Below, piece by piece: positions 9,449 through 18,041 of a stretch of 64,000 nucleotides of DNA (position 1 is its first letter; every line of letters begins with the position of its first letter). Source of the stretch: Luteimonas mephitis DSM 12574. Its GTDB lineage: Bacteria > Pseudomonadota > Gammaproteobacteria > Xanthomonadales > Xanthomonadaceae. Under the pieces are notes generated by a model that did not search any database, was not told where the DNA came from, and saw nothing but the letters and a program-made list of their open reading frames with translations. Position numbers and translations under genes: made by a program. The stretch lies in assembly GCF_000422305.1 (NCBI RefSeq), contig NZ_KE383816.1:236566-300565 (forward strand), given 5' to 3'.

Positions 9449-9618
9449 TCTGCGGGAGTACTACTCGTGAATGGATGCGACCTGATCATTCATAGAACCA
9501 TGGCCTTCCAATTCGCTCACATGACCCCACGCCCCGATGAGCGGACGATTGGCTGCAACCGTCGCGTCTTCCCCGATGACAAAAAGAAACGCCATCCATA
9601 CTTCCAGGCGAGCAGATA

Positions 9619-10782
9619 ATGACTGATGAATTCTTGGTGTTCGGCTCCCCGCTGATCGAAGAAGCCGAGATTGATGAGGTTATAGATTGCCTGCGTTCCA
9701 GTTGGCTCGGGACTGGCCCACGGGTGGCCAGGTTCGAGGCCGACTTTGCAAACTACAAGGCCGTATCGCCAGCGCAGGTCGCCGCTGTCAACTCGTGCAC
9801 GGCAGCGTTGCATGTCAGCATGGTCGCGGCCGGATTGGAGCCAGAAGCGGAGGTCATCACCACTCCTCTCACGTTCTGCGCAAGTATCAACGCCATCATC
9901 CACGCCGGACTAACCCCCGTGCTTGCCGACGTGGATCCCCAGACCTTGTGCATTTCGCCCGGCGCAATCGAGGCCGCGATCACCCCGCGCACCCGGGCCA
10001 TAGTGCCAGTTCATTTTGCGGGCCGTCCGTGCGAAATGGAGAGCATCATGCAGATCGCGGACAAGCACGGCCTGATAGTTATCGAAGACTGCGCCCACGC
10101 GATAGAAACCGAGTACCACGGTCGTAAGGCGGGCACTTTCGGGGATTTCGGCTGTTTCAGCTTCTACGCCACCAAGAACATCACCACAGGCGAAGGCGGC
10201 ATGATCCTCGGTCGCGATGAGACGCGCATCGCCCGCGCACGTGTGCTCGCCTTGCACGGCATGAGCAAGGATGCCTGGCACCGCTTTGGGGACGAGGGCT
10301 ACAAGCATTACCAAGTGGTGGAATGCGGTTTCAAGTACAACATGATGGACCTGCAAGCTGCGATCGGGCTCCACCAGCTGGCACGAGTCGAAGCAAGCTG
10401 GCGCCGGCGGCAGGCGATTTGGTCGCTCTATCAACAGGCATTCGCCGATCTGCCGATCACTCTTCCCACCGAGCCCGATCTGGACACCCGCCATGCGTAC
10501 CATCTGTATACGGTCCTCGTGGATGAGGCTCGGAATGGCGTCACTCGGGACGCTTTCCTCGACCGCATGAATGCCGCACGCATCGGTGCAGGCGTGCACT
10601 ACCTATCGCTGGCCGAGCACCCCTACTACCAAGAGCGCTTTGGCTGGCGTCCGGAGCAATGGCCCAATGCGATGCGAATCGGCCGACAGACCGTAAGCTT
10701 GCCGCTGTCGCCCAAGCTGGATAACGATGACGTGGAACGGGTCTCACGCACAGTACGGGCAAGCCTGTCGAGCGCGACGTGA
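9619..10782 (+). CDS. DegT/DnrJ/EryC1/StrS family sugar aminotransferase
   Basis: A 387-residue PLP enzyme of the family that aminates nucleotide-linked keto-sugars (ArnB, PglE, PseC type). Seen: the N-terminal segment SPLIEEAEIDEVIDCLRSSW, the PLP phosphate region EDCAHAIETEY, and the Schiff-base lysine Lys186 in FSFYATKNITTGEGGM. Length is normal. Its stop overlaps the GTG start of the next gene in GTGA, so the two are translationally coupled. Inferred role: making an amino-sugar for the glycan assembled by this island. The exact substrate is unknown, and no dehydratase partner lies in the window. Confidence 0.9.
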   Translation: MTDEFLVFGSPLIEEAEIDEVIDCLRSSWLGTGPRVARFEADFANYKAVSPAQVAAVNSCTAALHVSMVAAGLEPEAEVITTPLTFCASINAIIHAGLTPVLADVDPQTLCISPGAIEAAITPRTRAIVPVHFAGRPCEMESIMQIADKHGLIVIEDCAHAIETEYHGRKAGTFGDFGCFSFYATKNITTGEGGMILGRDETRIARARVLALHGMSKDAWHRFGDEGYKHYQVVECGFKYNMMDLQAAIGLHQLARVEASWRRRQAIWSLYQQAFADLPITLPTEPDLDTRHAYHLYTVLVDEARNGVTRDAFLDRMNAARIGAGVHYLSLAEHPYYQERFGWRPEQWPNAMRIGRQTVSLPLSPKLDNDDVERVSRTVRASLSSAT

Positions 10783-11732
10783 CCGAACCCGAGTCGCCCT
10801 CTGCAATGCGCGCCGGGAAGAATCCGGGAAATTGGCTTCGCCGCGCGCTGGTCGTCGTCCTTTTCGGCCTCGCCATCACATGGATTGGCTGGCGCATGTC
10901 CGGCGAGTTCGGCGACGCCCTCAGCAACATCGCCTCGATCGGAATGTGGCCATTCCTCGCGGCGATCGGACTGACATTGCTGTCACTGCTGTTCAGGGCG
11001 ATCTACAACGCGCTGATCCTCGACAGGCTGGCATCCTCGCCCTTTCCCTTCGGGCTGGCCATCACCGCCTACCTGCAGATGCAGCTGATCCGCTACCTGC
11101 CAGGGAAGGTTTGGGGACTTATCTATCAATCCCAGCGAATGGCAAACGTCCGCGCCCCGGCCTACGTGGTACTGGCGAACCTACTGCAGCTCGCCGTGGA
11201 CAGCTTTCTCACGCTGGGCGTACTGGCCCTTACGGCCGCGGTAATCTGGTTGTCCACGACTTGGCTCTGGGGAATCGTGCCCCTCCTGATTGCCGTGGAG
11301 TGGCTGCACCGCAATCCTGGCGCAGAAGTTGGGCTGCTCCGCCTGGCAGCCCGTTTCATGCCGCGGCTCGGGATCGTGGCGGATCACCGGCCGCGCCCCC
11401 TCCTGTGGCTGGGAACCGGATTGCTCGTTGCCGAATGGGTGACCTACCTGCTTTCGTTCGTTGTGCTTCTGACCCGCCATGGCTCCGTGCCGCAAGCCCT
11501 GGAAATGGGCGTTTCCTATGCGGGCTCCTCTCTGATGGCCACGGCAGCATTCGTTGTCCCGGCAGGCCTAGCGGTCCGCGAGGCAATCTTCTTGGCGCTA
11601 CCCGCACCGTCCGGGATTTCCATCGGCCTGCTCGCCACCACGGCGGTATTGCTGCGACTTATGCAGCTGGCGGCAGAATTGCTCGCCGCCCTGATATCCA
11701 CGGTCTTTCATTGGGTTCAAGCCCGTGAATGA
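10779..11732 (+). CDS. Flippase-like / LPG-synthase-TM family membrane protein
   Basis: A 317-residue integral membrane protein with about eight hydrophobic helices. The pattern of short charged loops, the segment FRAIYNALILDRL and the motif RYLPGKVWGL resemble the lysylphosphatidylglycerol-synthase transmembrane (UPF0104) family found in polysaccharide and glycolipid loci. It starts with GTG inside the previous stop and ends 8 bases into the following methyltransferase gene, so it belongs to a tight operon. Function (lipid-linked intermediate handling?) is an inference only. Confidence 0.65.
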   Translation: MTEPESPSAMRAGKNPGNWLRRALVVVLFGLAITWIGWRMSGEFGDALSNIASIGMWPFLAAIGLTLLSLLFRAIYNALILDRLASSPFPFGLAITAYLQMQLIRYLPGKVWGLIYQSQRMANVRAPAYVVLANLLQLAVDSFLTLGVLALTAAVIWLSTTWLWGIVPLLIAVEWLHRNPGAEVGLLRLAARFMPRLGIVADHRPRPLLWLGTGLLVAEWVTYLLSFVVLLTRHGSVPQALEMGVSYAGSSLMATAAFVVPAGLAVREAIFLALPAPSGISIGLLATTAVLLRLMQLAAELLAALISTVFHWVQARE

Positions 11733-12474
11733 ATTCTACGATCGACAGAAGGCGTACTGGGATTCGCTCGCAACGCTGGATCCCGACGCTTCCATCATCG
11801 ACCCGCGCGACAAACGCGGCTACAAGAACGCTTATCTCGCGCAGATGCGGGACTCGACTCTCCGCGAGGCGCTCGGCGTTCGCGTGAGTCCGGGCGCCAC
11901 GCTGCTCGACTACGGATGCGGGACAGGTAGCGCGACGATCGCACTCACGCGACTTGGCTATTCCGTAGTCGGCGCGGACCTGTCCACCTCCCTGCTATCA
12001 CATGCCCGGCACCGATGTGGCGATCAACGCGCGTTGTTTGTAGCGGTGGATGGCCGGTCAGTCCCGCTTCGCGATCACAGCATGGACGCTGCGATAGCTT
12101 ACGGTGTCTTCTGCTATGTCACCGACGAAGCAGAGGCAACCGCATTGCTTGCAGGCATACGCAAGACACTGATACCCGGTTCGCCGCTGTTGATCATCGA
12201 GCAGGCGCGACGTCACCGCACCGTTTGCGAACAGGGGCTCAAGGTCCAGCGAACCACCGATCAGTGGCGCGGCCTTCTGGCGGGCGCCGGCTTCAAGCGG
12301 ATCGGTCAAGCAATCCTGCGGCACGGCCGCTTTCCGACGACACCCCTGATCCGCCATGGCCTTGTGCCGAGAGGAGCATGGAGCGCACTAATGCGGGCCG
12401 AACGCGCCATTCCGCGGATCACTGGCGTGTGGCCTTGGGACTACGCCGACGTGTTGTTCAGCGCCGAGGCTTGA
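11725..12474 (+). CDS. Class I SAM-dependent methyltransferase
   Basis: A 249-residue soluble protein with a Rossmann methyltransferase fold. Motif I LLDYGCGTGS lies at residues ~60-69, acidic strand-2 end VVGADLS follows, and a post-I region has DAAIAYGVFCYV. It overlaps the upstream gene by 8 bases. Its 3' end overlaps the convergent acyltransferase gene by 34 bases. The likely substrate is a sugar or lipid-linked intermediate of this locus, but sequence does not identify it. Confidence 0.82.
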   Translation: MNEFYDRQKAYWDSLATLDPDASIIDPRDKRGYKNAYLAQMRDSTLREALGVRVSPGATLLDYGCGTGSATIALTRLGYSVVGADLSTSLLSHARHRCGDQRALFVAVDGRSVPLRDHSMDAAIAYGVFCYVTDEAEATALLAGIRKTLIPGSPLLIIEQARRHRTVCEQGLKVQRTTDQWRGLLAGAGFKRIGQAILRHGRFPTTPLIRHGLVPRGAWSALMRAERAIPRITGVWPWDYADVLFSAEA

Positions 12475-13331
12475 GCTTCGCTCCCGCGGCCCGATCCGAT
12501 AAGCCTCAGCACGGCCACAGCGCTCCTGCCCCGGAGCGTAAGCGGCTGCTGCCAGTACACGCGCCAGTGGGTCACGGCACCAAACGACTCCTTGTACTCT
12601 CGAAGTGCTGTCTGCCCCAAGGGCGATGCCAGCATGTCGAAGGTTCGGCTGCCGCGGTCACGGCTGGCTTCAATCGCCCAGGCCATTGCGAAGTAGCCAG
12701 GGCGAAGAGACGCATGTGAGTCTGCATAACCGCCATGCAGGTAGATGCTGTCCATTCCCTGATGAAGAACGGCGATGAAACCTGTCACGGCGTCATCCAA
12801 CACCACCTTGGCGACCATCAAGTCAGGGCTTCCCAGGCACAGTTCCTCGAAATACCGGCGTGTGTAGCGCACGGTGCCTCGCTGACGCCTGACGGTCCTT
12901 TCATAAAGCGCATACAACAGCTTGCCGTCACCCGGCTCAGCCGCGCGCATCCGAAGTCCGGCGCCCTCAGCCTTCCGCAGCTTGCGCCGCACTGGCGCGG
13001 CAAGGCGGCTGCGGTCCCATGCCTGAAGCCCTTCAATGCGACTTTCTGGCAGTCGAGCCAGTACTCCACAGTTGATTCCAGCCATCGCGTCCTCGGGGGC
13101 GCTGAGCCTGAGCAGGTCAACGCGAGCGCGGCACAATGCGGGGAGCGAGCCAGCCAAGCATTGCTGGATCGGAGTGTTGGCCATGCTGAAACCTACCGGA
13201 AATGACGGGTAGGCGATGCGGAACGGTCCTCGTCGAAGCACCAGCCAGTCAAGCGGGCCGACGCGCAGGATGACACCACCGAGTCCGTACAGCGCCCGAT
13301 GCCACGCAGCGGGAGACGCGTGGAGAGTCAT
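12441..13331 (-). CDS. FemAB/GNAT-like acyltransferase
   Basis: A 296-residue protein with the layout of FemAB-related GNAT enzymes (BioF2/CelD-like acyltransferases). A central basic helix, RSRLAAPVRRKLRKAEGAGL, precedes LLYALYERTVRRQRGT, and the C-terminal half has FIAVLHQGMDSIYLHGGY and ALREYKESFGA. Such proteins add amino-acyl or acyl groups to cell-envelope or polysaccharide acceptors. The ATG start overlaps the stop of the upstream glycosyltransferase gene by four bases. It is convergent with the methyltransferase gene. GC is visibly below that of the housekeeping genes. Confidence 0.75.
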   Translation of the reverse strand: MTLHASPAAWHRALYGLGGVILRVGPLDWLVLRRGPFRIAYPSFPVGFSMANTPIQQCLAGSLPALCRARVDLLRLSAPEDAMAGINCGVLARLPESRIEGLQAWDRSRLAAPVRRKLRKAEGAGLRMRAAEPGDGKLLYALYERTVRRQRGTVRYTRRYFEELCLGSPDLMVAKVVLDDAVTGFIAVLHQGMDSIYLHGGYADSHASLRPGYFAMAWAIEASRDRGSRTFDMLASPLGQTALREYKESFGAVTHWRVYWQQPLTLRGRSAVAVLRLIGSGRGSEAQASALNNTSA

Positions 13332-14452
13332 CGCAATGCCCCCGCGAGCGTGGCCAAGTCAAACTTGGACGCCATCGCAGACACGTCTTCCGCAAACTGA
13401 TCCGGTGATGTAGCCAAAGCCACTCGCAATGCGTCGGCATACGCGTCGGCGCGCAGCGCGCCCGCCAGAACGCCAGTTGGCGCTGCGCCAGCCACCAGCC
13501 GTGGCAGGTCACCAACCGGCATCGAGACCACTGGCCGCCCCAGTTTCATGGCGTCGGAAAACACCACGGGAATGCTCTCGATGCGCGAGGGGATCAGCAC
13601 CCAATCCGCGCTCGCGATTGCGGCTTCGGCTTCTACCTTGGCGAGATATTGCCCTGCGTGTACCGGGCGGCCAGCGCGCTGCAATCCTAGCGCACGGGAG
13701 CGAACCATTTTGTCGAGTGGCCCGCCGCCTTGGATGTCGATCCGTTCGATTCGCTCCCAGTCGTCGTCGCCAAGCCGATCCAGCGCATCCAGCAGTAAAT
13801 CGACCCCTTTGTTCGCATGCCAGCGCCCTAGAAAGATCAGCCGGTATGGCGGACTGTAACGCGGCCCGGCGGGTGCGGACAGAGCGATCCTGCGCGTGCT
13901 TGGCAGGAACGTCACCGGCGAGCCCGCAATACGCCCGGCATCGTCCGCGAGCCGGTAACCGTCGGCATATGCGTGTTCGGCCTGCCTGATCACACGCGCC
14001 AGCGCGCCACGCAGGCCAGGAATCTTTCCCAGCGACCACACGTCGCTTCCCAGCATCCAAACCGAATAACCGATGCGCCGCTCTCGCGCCACCCTGCGCG
14101 CCCATTCACCGCAAGGCAGGCCCCACAGCGCAAGCAAGTGGCTGGGGCCATCCGCAGTGGCGGCCCGCGTGGCCTGCAAGCCCCCTCGCAAGACCCGGGC
14201 AATCCATTTGGCATCGGGCAAGCGCCAGGGTCTGAGCGTAGATAGCGGCTTCTCTGGCGCGGGGTAGCGGAAGACGTCGACGCCGCCACACCAATGCTCG
14301 CGCGTGCTGTCGCCACCCGGTGCGACGACATGGACCGGGCCATCGATTGCCAATTGCTCGGCCAAGTCAGACACGAACGATCCGGCAGCCTCGCTCCCGT
14401 CACCGGCGATCGGGAAAGACGTGGTCACCAGGACAAAGGCCTGCCGCGTCAC
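13328..14452 (-). CDS. Glycosyltransferase family 4 (GT-B fold)
   Basis: A 374-residue cytoplasmic glycosyltransferase. The start is GTG at 14452, which overlaps the upstream methyltransferase stop (GTGA) and yields the typical first strand FVLVTTSFP; an upstream open extension has no such features. The C-terminal domain shows LIFLGRWHANKGVDLLLDAL and the donor-binding motif PSRIESIPVVFSDAMKLGRP, an E-x7-E variant with Asp as the second acid. Expected role: addition of a nucleotide sugar to a lipid-linked glycan. Donor and acceptor are unknown. Confidence 0.88.
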   Translation of the reverse strand: MTRQAFVLVTTSFPIAGDGSEAAGSFVSDLAEQLAIDGPVHVVAPGGDSTREHWCGGVDVFRYPAPEKPLSTLRPWRLPDAKWIARVLRGGLQATRAATADGPSHLLALWGLPCGEWARRVARERRIGYSVWMLGSDVWSLGKIPGLRGALARVIRQAEHAYADGYRLADDAGRIAGSPVTFLPSTRRIALSAPAGPRYSPPYRLIFLGRWHANKGVDLLLDALDRLGDDDWERIERIDIQGGGPLDKMVRSRALGLQRAGRPVHAGQYLAKVEAEAAIASADWVLIPSRIESIPVVFSDAMKLGRPVVSMPVGDLPRLVAGAAPTGVLAGALRADAYADALRVALATSPDQFAEDVSAMASKFDLATLAGALR

Positions 14453-15144
14453 GGCTTGACTGCCTCCAGCGAGTATCCAGTGGCCATGCCGCTCCAGTCC
14501 GGCCACAAGCGTCCGAGCGCGACCGTCGACAGGTTGATCACCGTTACAAGCATGGCGGCAATCGGCATCAGCAGCACGCTCAAGAGCCCCTTGCGGTAGT
14601 AGGCGCCGCCCGAGATCGCCAAGCACAACAGCAAACCTGCAGCACACACGGCATGTCCGCTCTTTTCTATCGCCGTGACCTGCAAGCCAGCCTGCTCAAT
14701 GTCTCGCCTCAGCCCGTGTTCGGTGAGGCGCTGGAAGTCGAAGGGGGCATCATGAATCGGATACAGGAATGGCATGGACAGATACAACCGCCCCCCTGGC
14801 CGAAGCACGCGGGCGATCTCGCCCAGAACCTCGCGGGGACGGCGCACGTGCTCCAATACTTCCAGGCAAACCACGGCATCGATTGTCTGGTCGGCGATTG
14901 GAAGCCGGGCGGCATCAGCGAACACGTCAGGGCGCGCGTGGTAGAGGTCGCGTCCGGTTGGAGGGTAGTCAAGCGCGATGTAGTCAACGCCGTCCGGCAA
15001 GTGGTGCGAAAGCCAGCGATCTCCGGCGCCGATGTCGAGCACGGTGCCTTGGAGGCTCACTGGCGCGCATCGACGTCTCATCAACCACTGCGGATGTAGC
15101 GGTGTACGCGCGAGCCACGCTAGCGAGGAACGAAGTTCGCCCAA
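14449..15144 (-). CDS. SAM-dependent methyltransferase with C-terminal membrane segments
   Basis: A 231-residue protein. The methyltransferase core has motif I TVLDIGAGDRW (residues ~34-44), YIALDYPPTG, and the post-I loop VVCLEVLEHVRRP. Unlike the other methyltransferase here it ends in two hydrophobic stretches (about residues 165-215), so it is probably membrane-anchored, which fits action on a lipid-linked sugar. It lies 4 bases after the GT2 gene and overlaps the GT4 start. Confidence 0.82.
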   Translation of the reverse strand: MGELRSSLAWLARTPLHPQWLMRRRCAPVSLQGTVLDIGAGDRWLSHHLPDGVDYIALDYPPTGRDLYHARPDVFADAARLPIADQTIDAVVCLEVLEHVRRPREVLGEIARVLRPGGRLYLSMPFLYPIHDAPFDFQRLTEHGLRRDIEQAGLQVTAIEKSGHAVCAAGLLLCLAISGGAYYRKGLLSVLLMPIAAMLVTVINLSTVALGRLWPDWSGMATGYSLEAVKP

Positions 15145-15148
15145 GACG

Positions 15149-16000
15149 CTATCGCTTTTGATAGGTGAGGCTCGTGATCTGCTCGGAGATCAAGCCGATC
15201 AGAAAGATGATTACCGCCGCGCTCAGCAACAGCATGCTCATGTTGGTGAATCGATGTTGGGTGACGAAGGTATACGCGTAGTAGCCAAGACCGATCAGCC
15301 CGAATCCGACGCTGACCGGTGCGAAGAGCTTCAGCGGCGAGTAAAGCGTGGCGATCTTGAAGATGATCAAGAGAAACCGGATGCCATCCCGAAGCGGACG
15401 GATGTGGCTGGTGTTGCCGACTCGCCGTGCCACGTGAATGGGCACGTATGCCACTGGATAGGCGCTGCGAAAGAACGCCATGGTGCTGGTGGTGGGATAG
15501 CTGAACCCATTCGGCAGCAGGTGCAGGAACTCCCGGAACCGGTCAGCGCGCGTGGCGCGGAATCCCGACGTCAGGTCGGCCACGCGATGGCCTGTCATCC
15601 AGCTGGCCAGGCGGTTGTAGAAGCGGTTGGCCAGGCTGCGGCCGGCGCTGGCCTGGCCCGCGCCGTCGCGCGCCCCCACCACCATGTCGTAGCCCTGCCC
15701 CAGCCGTTCCAGCAGATTGGCGATCTCGGCAGGGTCGTGCTGCCCGTCGGCATCCATGAACACGAGGATCTCGCCGCTGGCGGCCCGGGCGCCGCGCTTG
15801 ATCGCCGCGCCGTTGCCCATCGAGTACGGGCTCGAAAGCACCCTGGCCCCGTGGGCGGCGGCCACGTCGGCCGTGTCGTCGGTGGAGCCGTCATCCACGA
15901 CGATCAGTTCGGCGTCGGGCTGGGCGGCGCGCAGCCGCGGCAGGGTCTGGCGCAGGCCTTCGGCCTCGTTCTTGGCAGGCAGGATGACGGATAGGCGCAT
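15149..16000 (-). CDS. Glycosyltransferase family 2, DPM1-like polyprenyl-phosphate sugar synthase
   Basis: A 283-residue GT-A enzyme. The start at 16000 is chosen because MRLSVILPAKNEAEGL is the canonical N-terminus and an AGAGGGGAA ribosome site precedes it; a 29-codon upstream extension looks spurious. Seen: ELIVVDDGSTDDT, FMDADGQHDPAEI with the catalytic Asp-x-Asp, and two C-terminal hydrophobic helices (about residues 210-235 and 245-270), as in polyprenyl-phosphate mannosyl/glucosyl synthases. Such enzymes make the donors used by GT-C proteins, which links it to the two GT-C genes beside the pilins. It is divergent from pilB. Confidence 0.88.
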   Translation of the reverse strand: MRLSVILPAKNEAEGLRQTLPRLRAAQPDAELIVVDDGSTDDTADVAAAHGARVLSSPYSMGNGAAIKRGARAASGEILVFMDADGQHDPAEIANLLERLGQGYDMVVGARDGAGQASAGRSLANRFYNRLASWMTGHRVADLTSGFRATRADRFREFLHLLPNGFSYPTTSTMAFFRSAYPVAYVPIHVARRVGNTSHIRPLRDGIRFLLIIFKIATLYSPLKLFAPVSVGFGLIGLGYYAYTFVTQHRFTNMSMLLLSAAVIIFLIGLISEQITSLTYQKR

Positions 16001-16081
16001 GGATTCCCCTCTGGCGGCAAGAGTAGCCCGAAACGGTCGCCGACTGGAGGCGATGTCTCCGGAAAGTGGCGCAAGTCCCTT

Positions 16082-16097
16082 TGGCATATGACGTGCT
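16082..16097 (+). promoter_or_regulatory. Candidate sigma-54 promoter of pilB
   Basis: TTGGCATATGACGTGCTT has GG at 16083-16084 and GC at 16095-16096 with the required 10-base spacing. It matches TGGCA in -24 and TGC in -12. The predicted start is near 16108, 22 bases before the pilB ATG, which has an AGGGAGA ribosome site. It would put pilB under the same PilR/RpoN control as the pilins. Confidence 0.65.
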
Positions 16098-16129
16098 TGC
16101 GATAAAGTCCGGGCATTAGGGAGAAAGAC

Positions 16130-17854
16130 ATGAGTGCAGCCTCAACCGCCAACCTGGTCGGCATCACCGGCATCGCCCGCCGCCTCGTCCTGGACGGCGC
16201 GCTGGACGAAGCCACCGCCCGCGACGCGCTGGACAAGGCCACGGCCGGGCGCAAGCCCATCGCGGGGTACCTGCGCGAGCACAAGCTGGTGACCTCGGTG
16301 CAGATGGCCGCCGCCAACTCTGCCGAGTTCGGCATGCCGGTGTTCGACCCGGCGGCGATGGACGGCACCCAGAGCGCGGTCAAGCTGGTGAAGGAGGACC
16401 TGCTGCAGAAGCACAACGTGCTGCCGCTGTTCAAGCGCGGCGGCAAGCTGTTCGTGGGCACGGCCGACCCCACCAATGCCCATGCGCTGGACGAGATCAA
16501 GTTCCATACCAACCTGGCGGTGGAACCGATCCTGGTGGCCGAGGATGCGATCCGGCACACCCTGGAGCTGTGGCTGCAGGCGGCCGACAGCTTTGGCGAT
16601 GCGCTGGAAGACAGCGAGGGACTCGAGAACCTCGACATCGAATCCGGTGAAGAGGAGCAGCGCGACACCGGCACGGACGGCAAGCAGGACGACACGCCCA
16701 TCGTCAAGTTCGTCAACAAGGTGTTGATCGACGCGATCAAGCGCGGCGCCTCGGACATCCACTTCGAACCCTACGAGACCGACTACCGCGTGCGCCTGCG
16801 CATCGACGGCATCCTCAAGCAAACTGCCAAGGTGCCGGTGAAGCTCAACCAGCGCATCAGCGCGCGCCTGAAGGTGATGTCGCAGCTGGACATCGCCGAG
16901 AAGCGGGTGCCGCAGGACGGGCGCATGAAGATCAACATCAGCAAGACCAAGCAGATCGACTTCCGCGTCAGCACCCTGCCCACGCTGTTCGGCGAGAAGG
17001 TGGTGCTGCGCATCCTGGATGCCGGCGCGGCCAAACTGGGCATCGAAAAGCTGGGCTACGAGCCGGACCAGCAGAAGCTGTTCCTGGATGCGATCCAGAA
17101 GCCGTACGGCATGGTGCTGGTCACCGGCCCCACCGGCTCGGGCAAGACGGTGAGCCTGTACACCGCGCTGGGCATCCTCAACGACGAGATCCGCAACATC
17201 TCCACCGTGGAGGACCCGGTTGAAATCCGCCTGCCGGGCGTGAACCAGGTGCAGCAGAACGAACGCCGCGGCATGACCTTCGCCGCCGCGCTGCGCAGCT
17301 TCCTGCGCCAGGACCCTGACGTGATCATGGTGGGCGAAATCCGCGACCTGGAGACCGCCGAGATCGCGATCAAGGCCGCGCAGACCGGCCACATGGTGCT
17401 GTCCACCCTGCATACCAACGACGCGCCGCAGACCATCGCACGCCTGATGAACATGGGCATCGCGCCGTACAACATCACCAGCTCGGTGACCATCGTGATT
17501 GCCCAGCGCCTGGCGCGGCGGCTGTGCGAGCGCTGCAAGCGGCCGGTGGAGCTGCCGGACCATGCGCTGCTGGCCGAGGGCTTCACCGACGACGAGGTGC
17601 ACGCGGGCTTCACCGTCTACGAGGCGGCGGGCTGCGACGAGTGCACGGCCGGCTACAAGGGCCGCACTGGCCTGTACCAAGTGATGCCCATGACCGACGA
17701 GATCGCGAGCATCGTGCTGGCGGGCGGCAACGCGCTCCAGATTGCGGAGGCGGCGCAGCGTTCGGGCGTGCGCGACCTGCGCCAGTCGGCATTGCAAAAA
17801 GTGAAGGCAGGCGTGACCAGCCTGGCCGAGATCAACCGCGTGACCAAGGACTGA
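16130..17854 (+). CDS. pilB: PilB, type IV pilus extension ATPase
   Basis: A 574-residue hexameric GspE-family ATPase that powers pilus polymerisation at the inner membrane. The N-terminal GspE/MshEN domain covers ~1-170. Walker A GPTGSGKT is at residues 333-340. The Asp box IMVGEIRDLETAE and His box HMVLSTLHTNDAP follow. The zinc tetracysteine is LCERC...GCDEC near residues 465-510. Length is as expected. It is followed by pilC after a REP-A doublet and preceded by a sigma-54 type promoter. Confidence 0.97.
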   Translation: MSAASTANLVGITGIARRLVLDGALDEATARDALDKATAGRKPIAGYLREHKLVTSVQMAAANSAEFGMPVFDPAAMDGTQSAVKLVKEDLLQKHNVLPLFKRGGKLFVGTADPTNAHALDEIKFHTNLAVEPILVAEDAIRHTLELWLQAADSFGDALEDSEGLENLDIESGEEEQRDTGTDGKQDDTPIVKFVNKVLIDAIKRGASDIHFEPYETDYRVRLRIDGILKQTAKVPVKLNQRISARLKVMSQLDIAEKRVPQDGRMKINISKTKQIDFRVSTLPTLFGEKVVLRILDAGAAKLGIEKLGYEPDQQKLFLDAIQKPYGMVLVTGPTGSGKTVSLYTALGILNDEIRNISTVEDPVEIRLPGVNQVQQNERRGMTFAAALRSFLRQDPDVIMVGEIRDLETAEIAIKAAQTGHMVLSTLHTNDAPQTIARLMNMGIAPYNITSSVTIVIAQRLARRLCERCKRPVELPDHALLAEGFTDDEVHAGFTVYEAAGCDECTAGYKGRTGLYQVMPMTDEIASIVLAGGNALQIAEAAQRSGVRDLRQSALQKVKAGVTSLAEINRVTKD

Positions 17855-17856
17855 CC

Positions 17857-17923
17857 GTAGGAGCGCCCCATGGGCGCGATGGGTTGCTGGCGACGGCTAA
17901 TCGCGCCCATGGGGCGCTCCTAC
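17857..17923. repeat. REP-A inverted pair between pilB and pilC
   Basis: A perfect doublet GTAGGAGCGCCCCATGGGCG / inverted copy with a short centre, starting 3 bases after the pilB stop. It can form a long hairpin in the mRNA and may affect coupling of pilB to pilC. Confidence 0.88.
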
Positions 17924-18041
17924 GATGCGGAAATGCTGCCCGCCGTCACACGCCGCGGCTTCACATGCGGCCGCAACCGGCTACCATCGCAGGCTGGGGC
18001 TCCGGCAATGCCGGAATCTGGGGACCAAGGGGAAACACATC

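Noticed and set aside
13429-13989. Plus-strand frames opposite the GT4 gene
   Set aside because: Arg/Ala-rich shadows; the minus strand has conserved glycosyltransferase motifs.
16001-16087. An N-terminal extension of the GT2 gene to 16087
   Set aside because: It overlaps the pilB promoter region, and the ATG at 16000 has a strong ribosome site and the canonical first strand.
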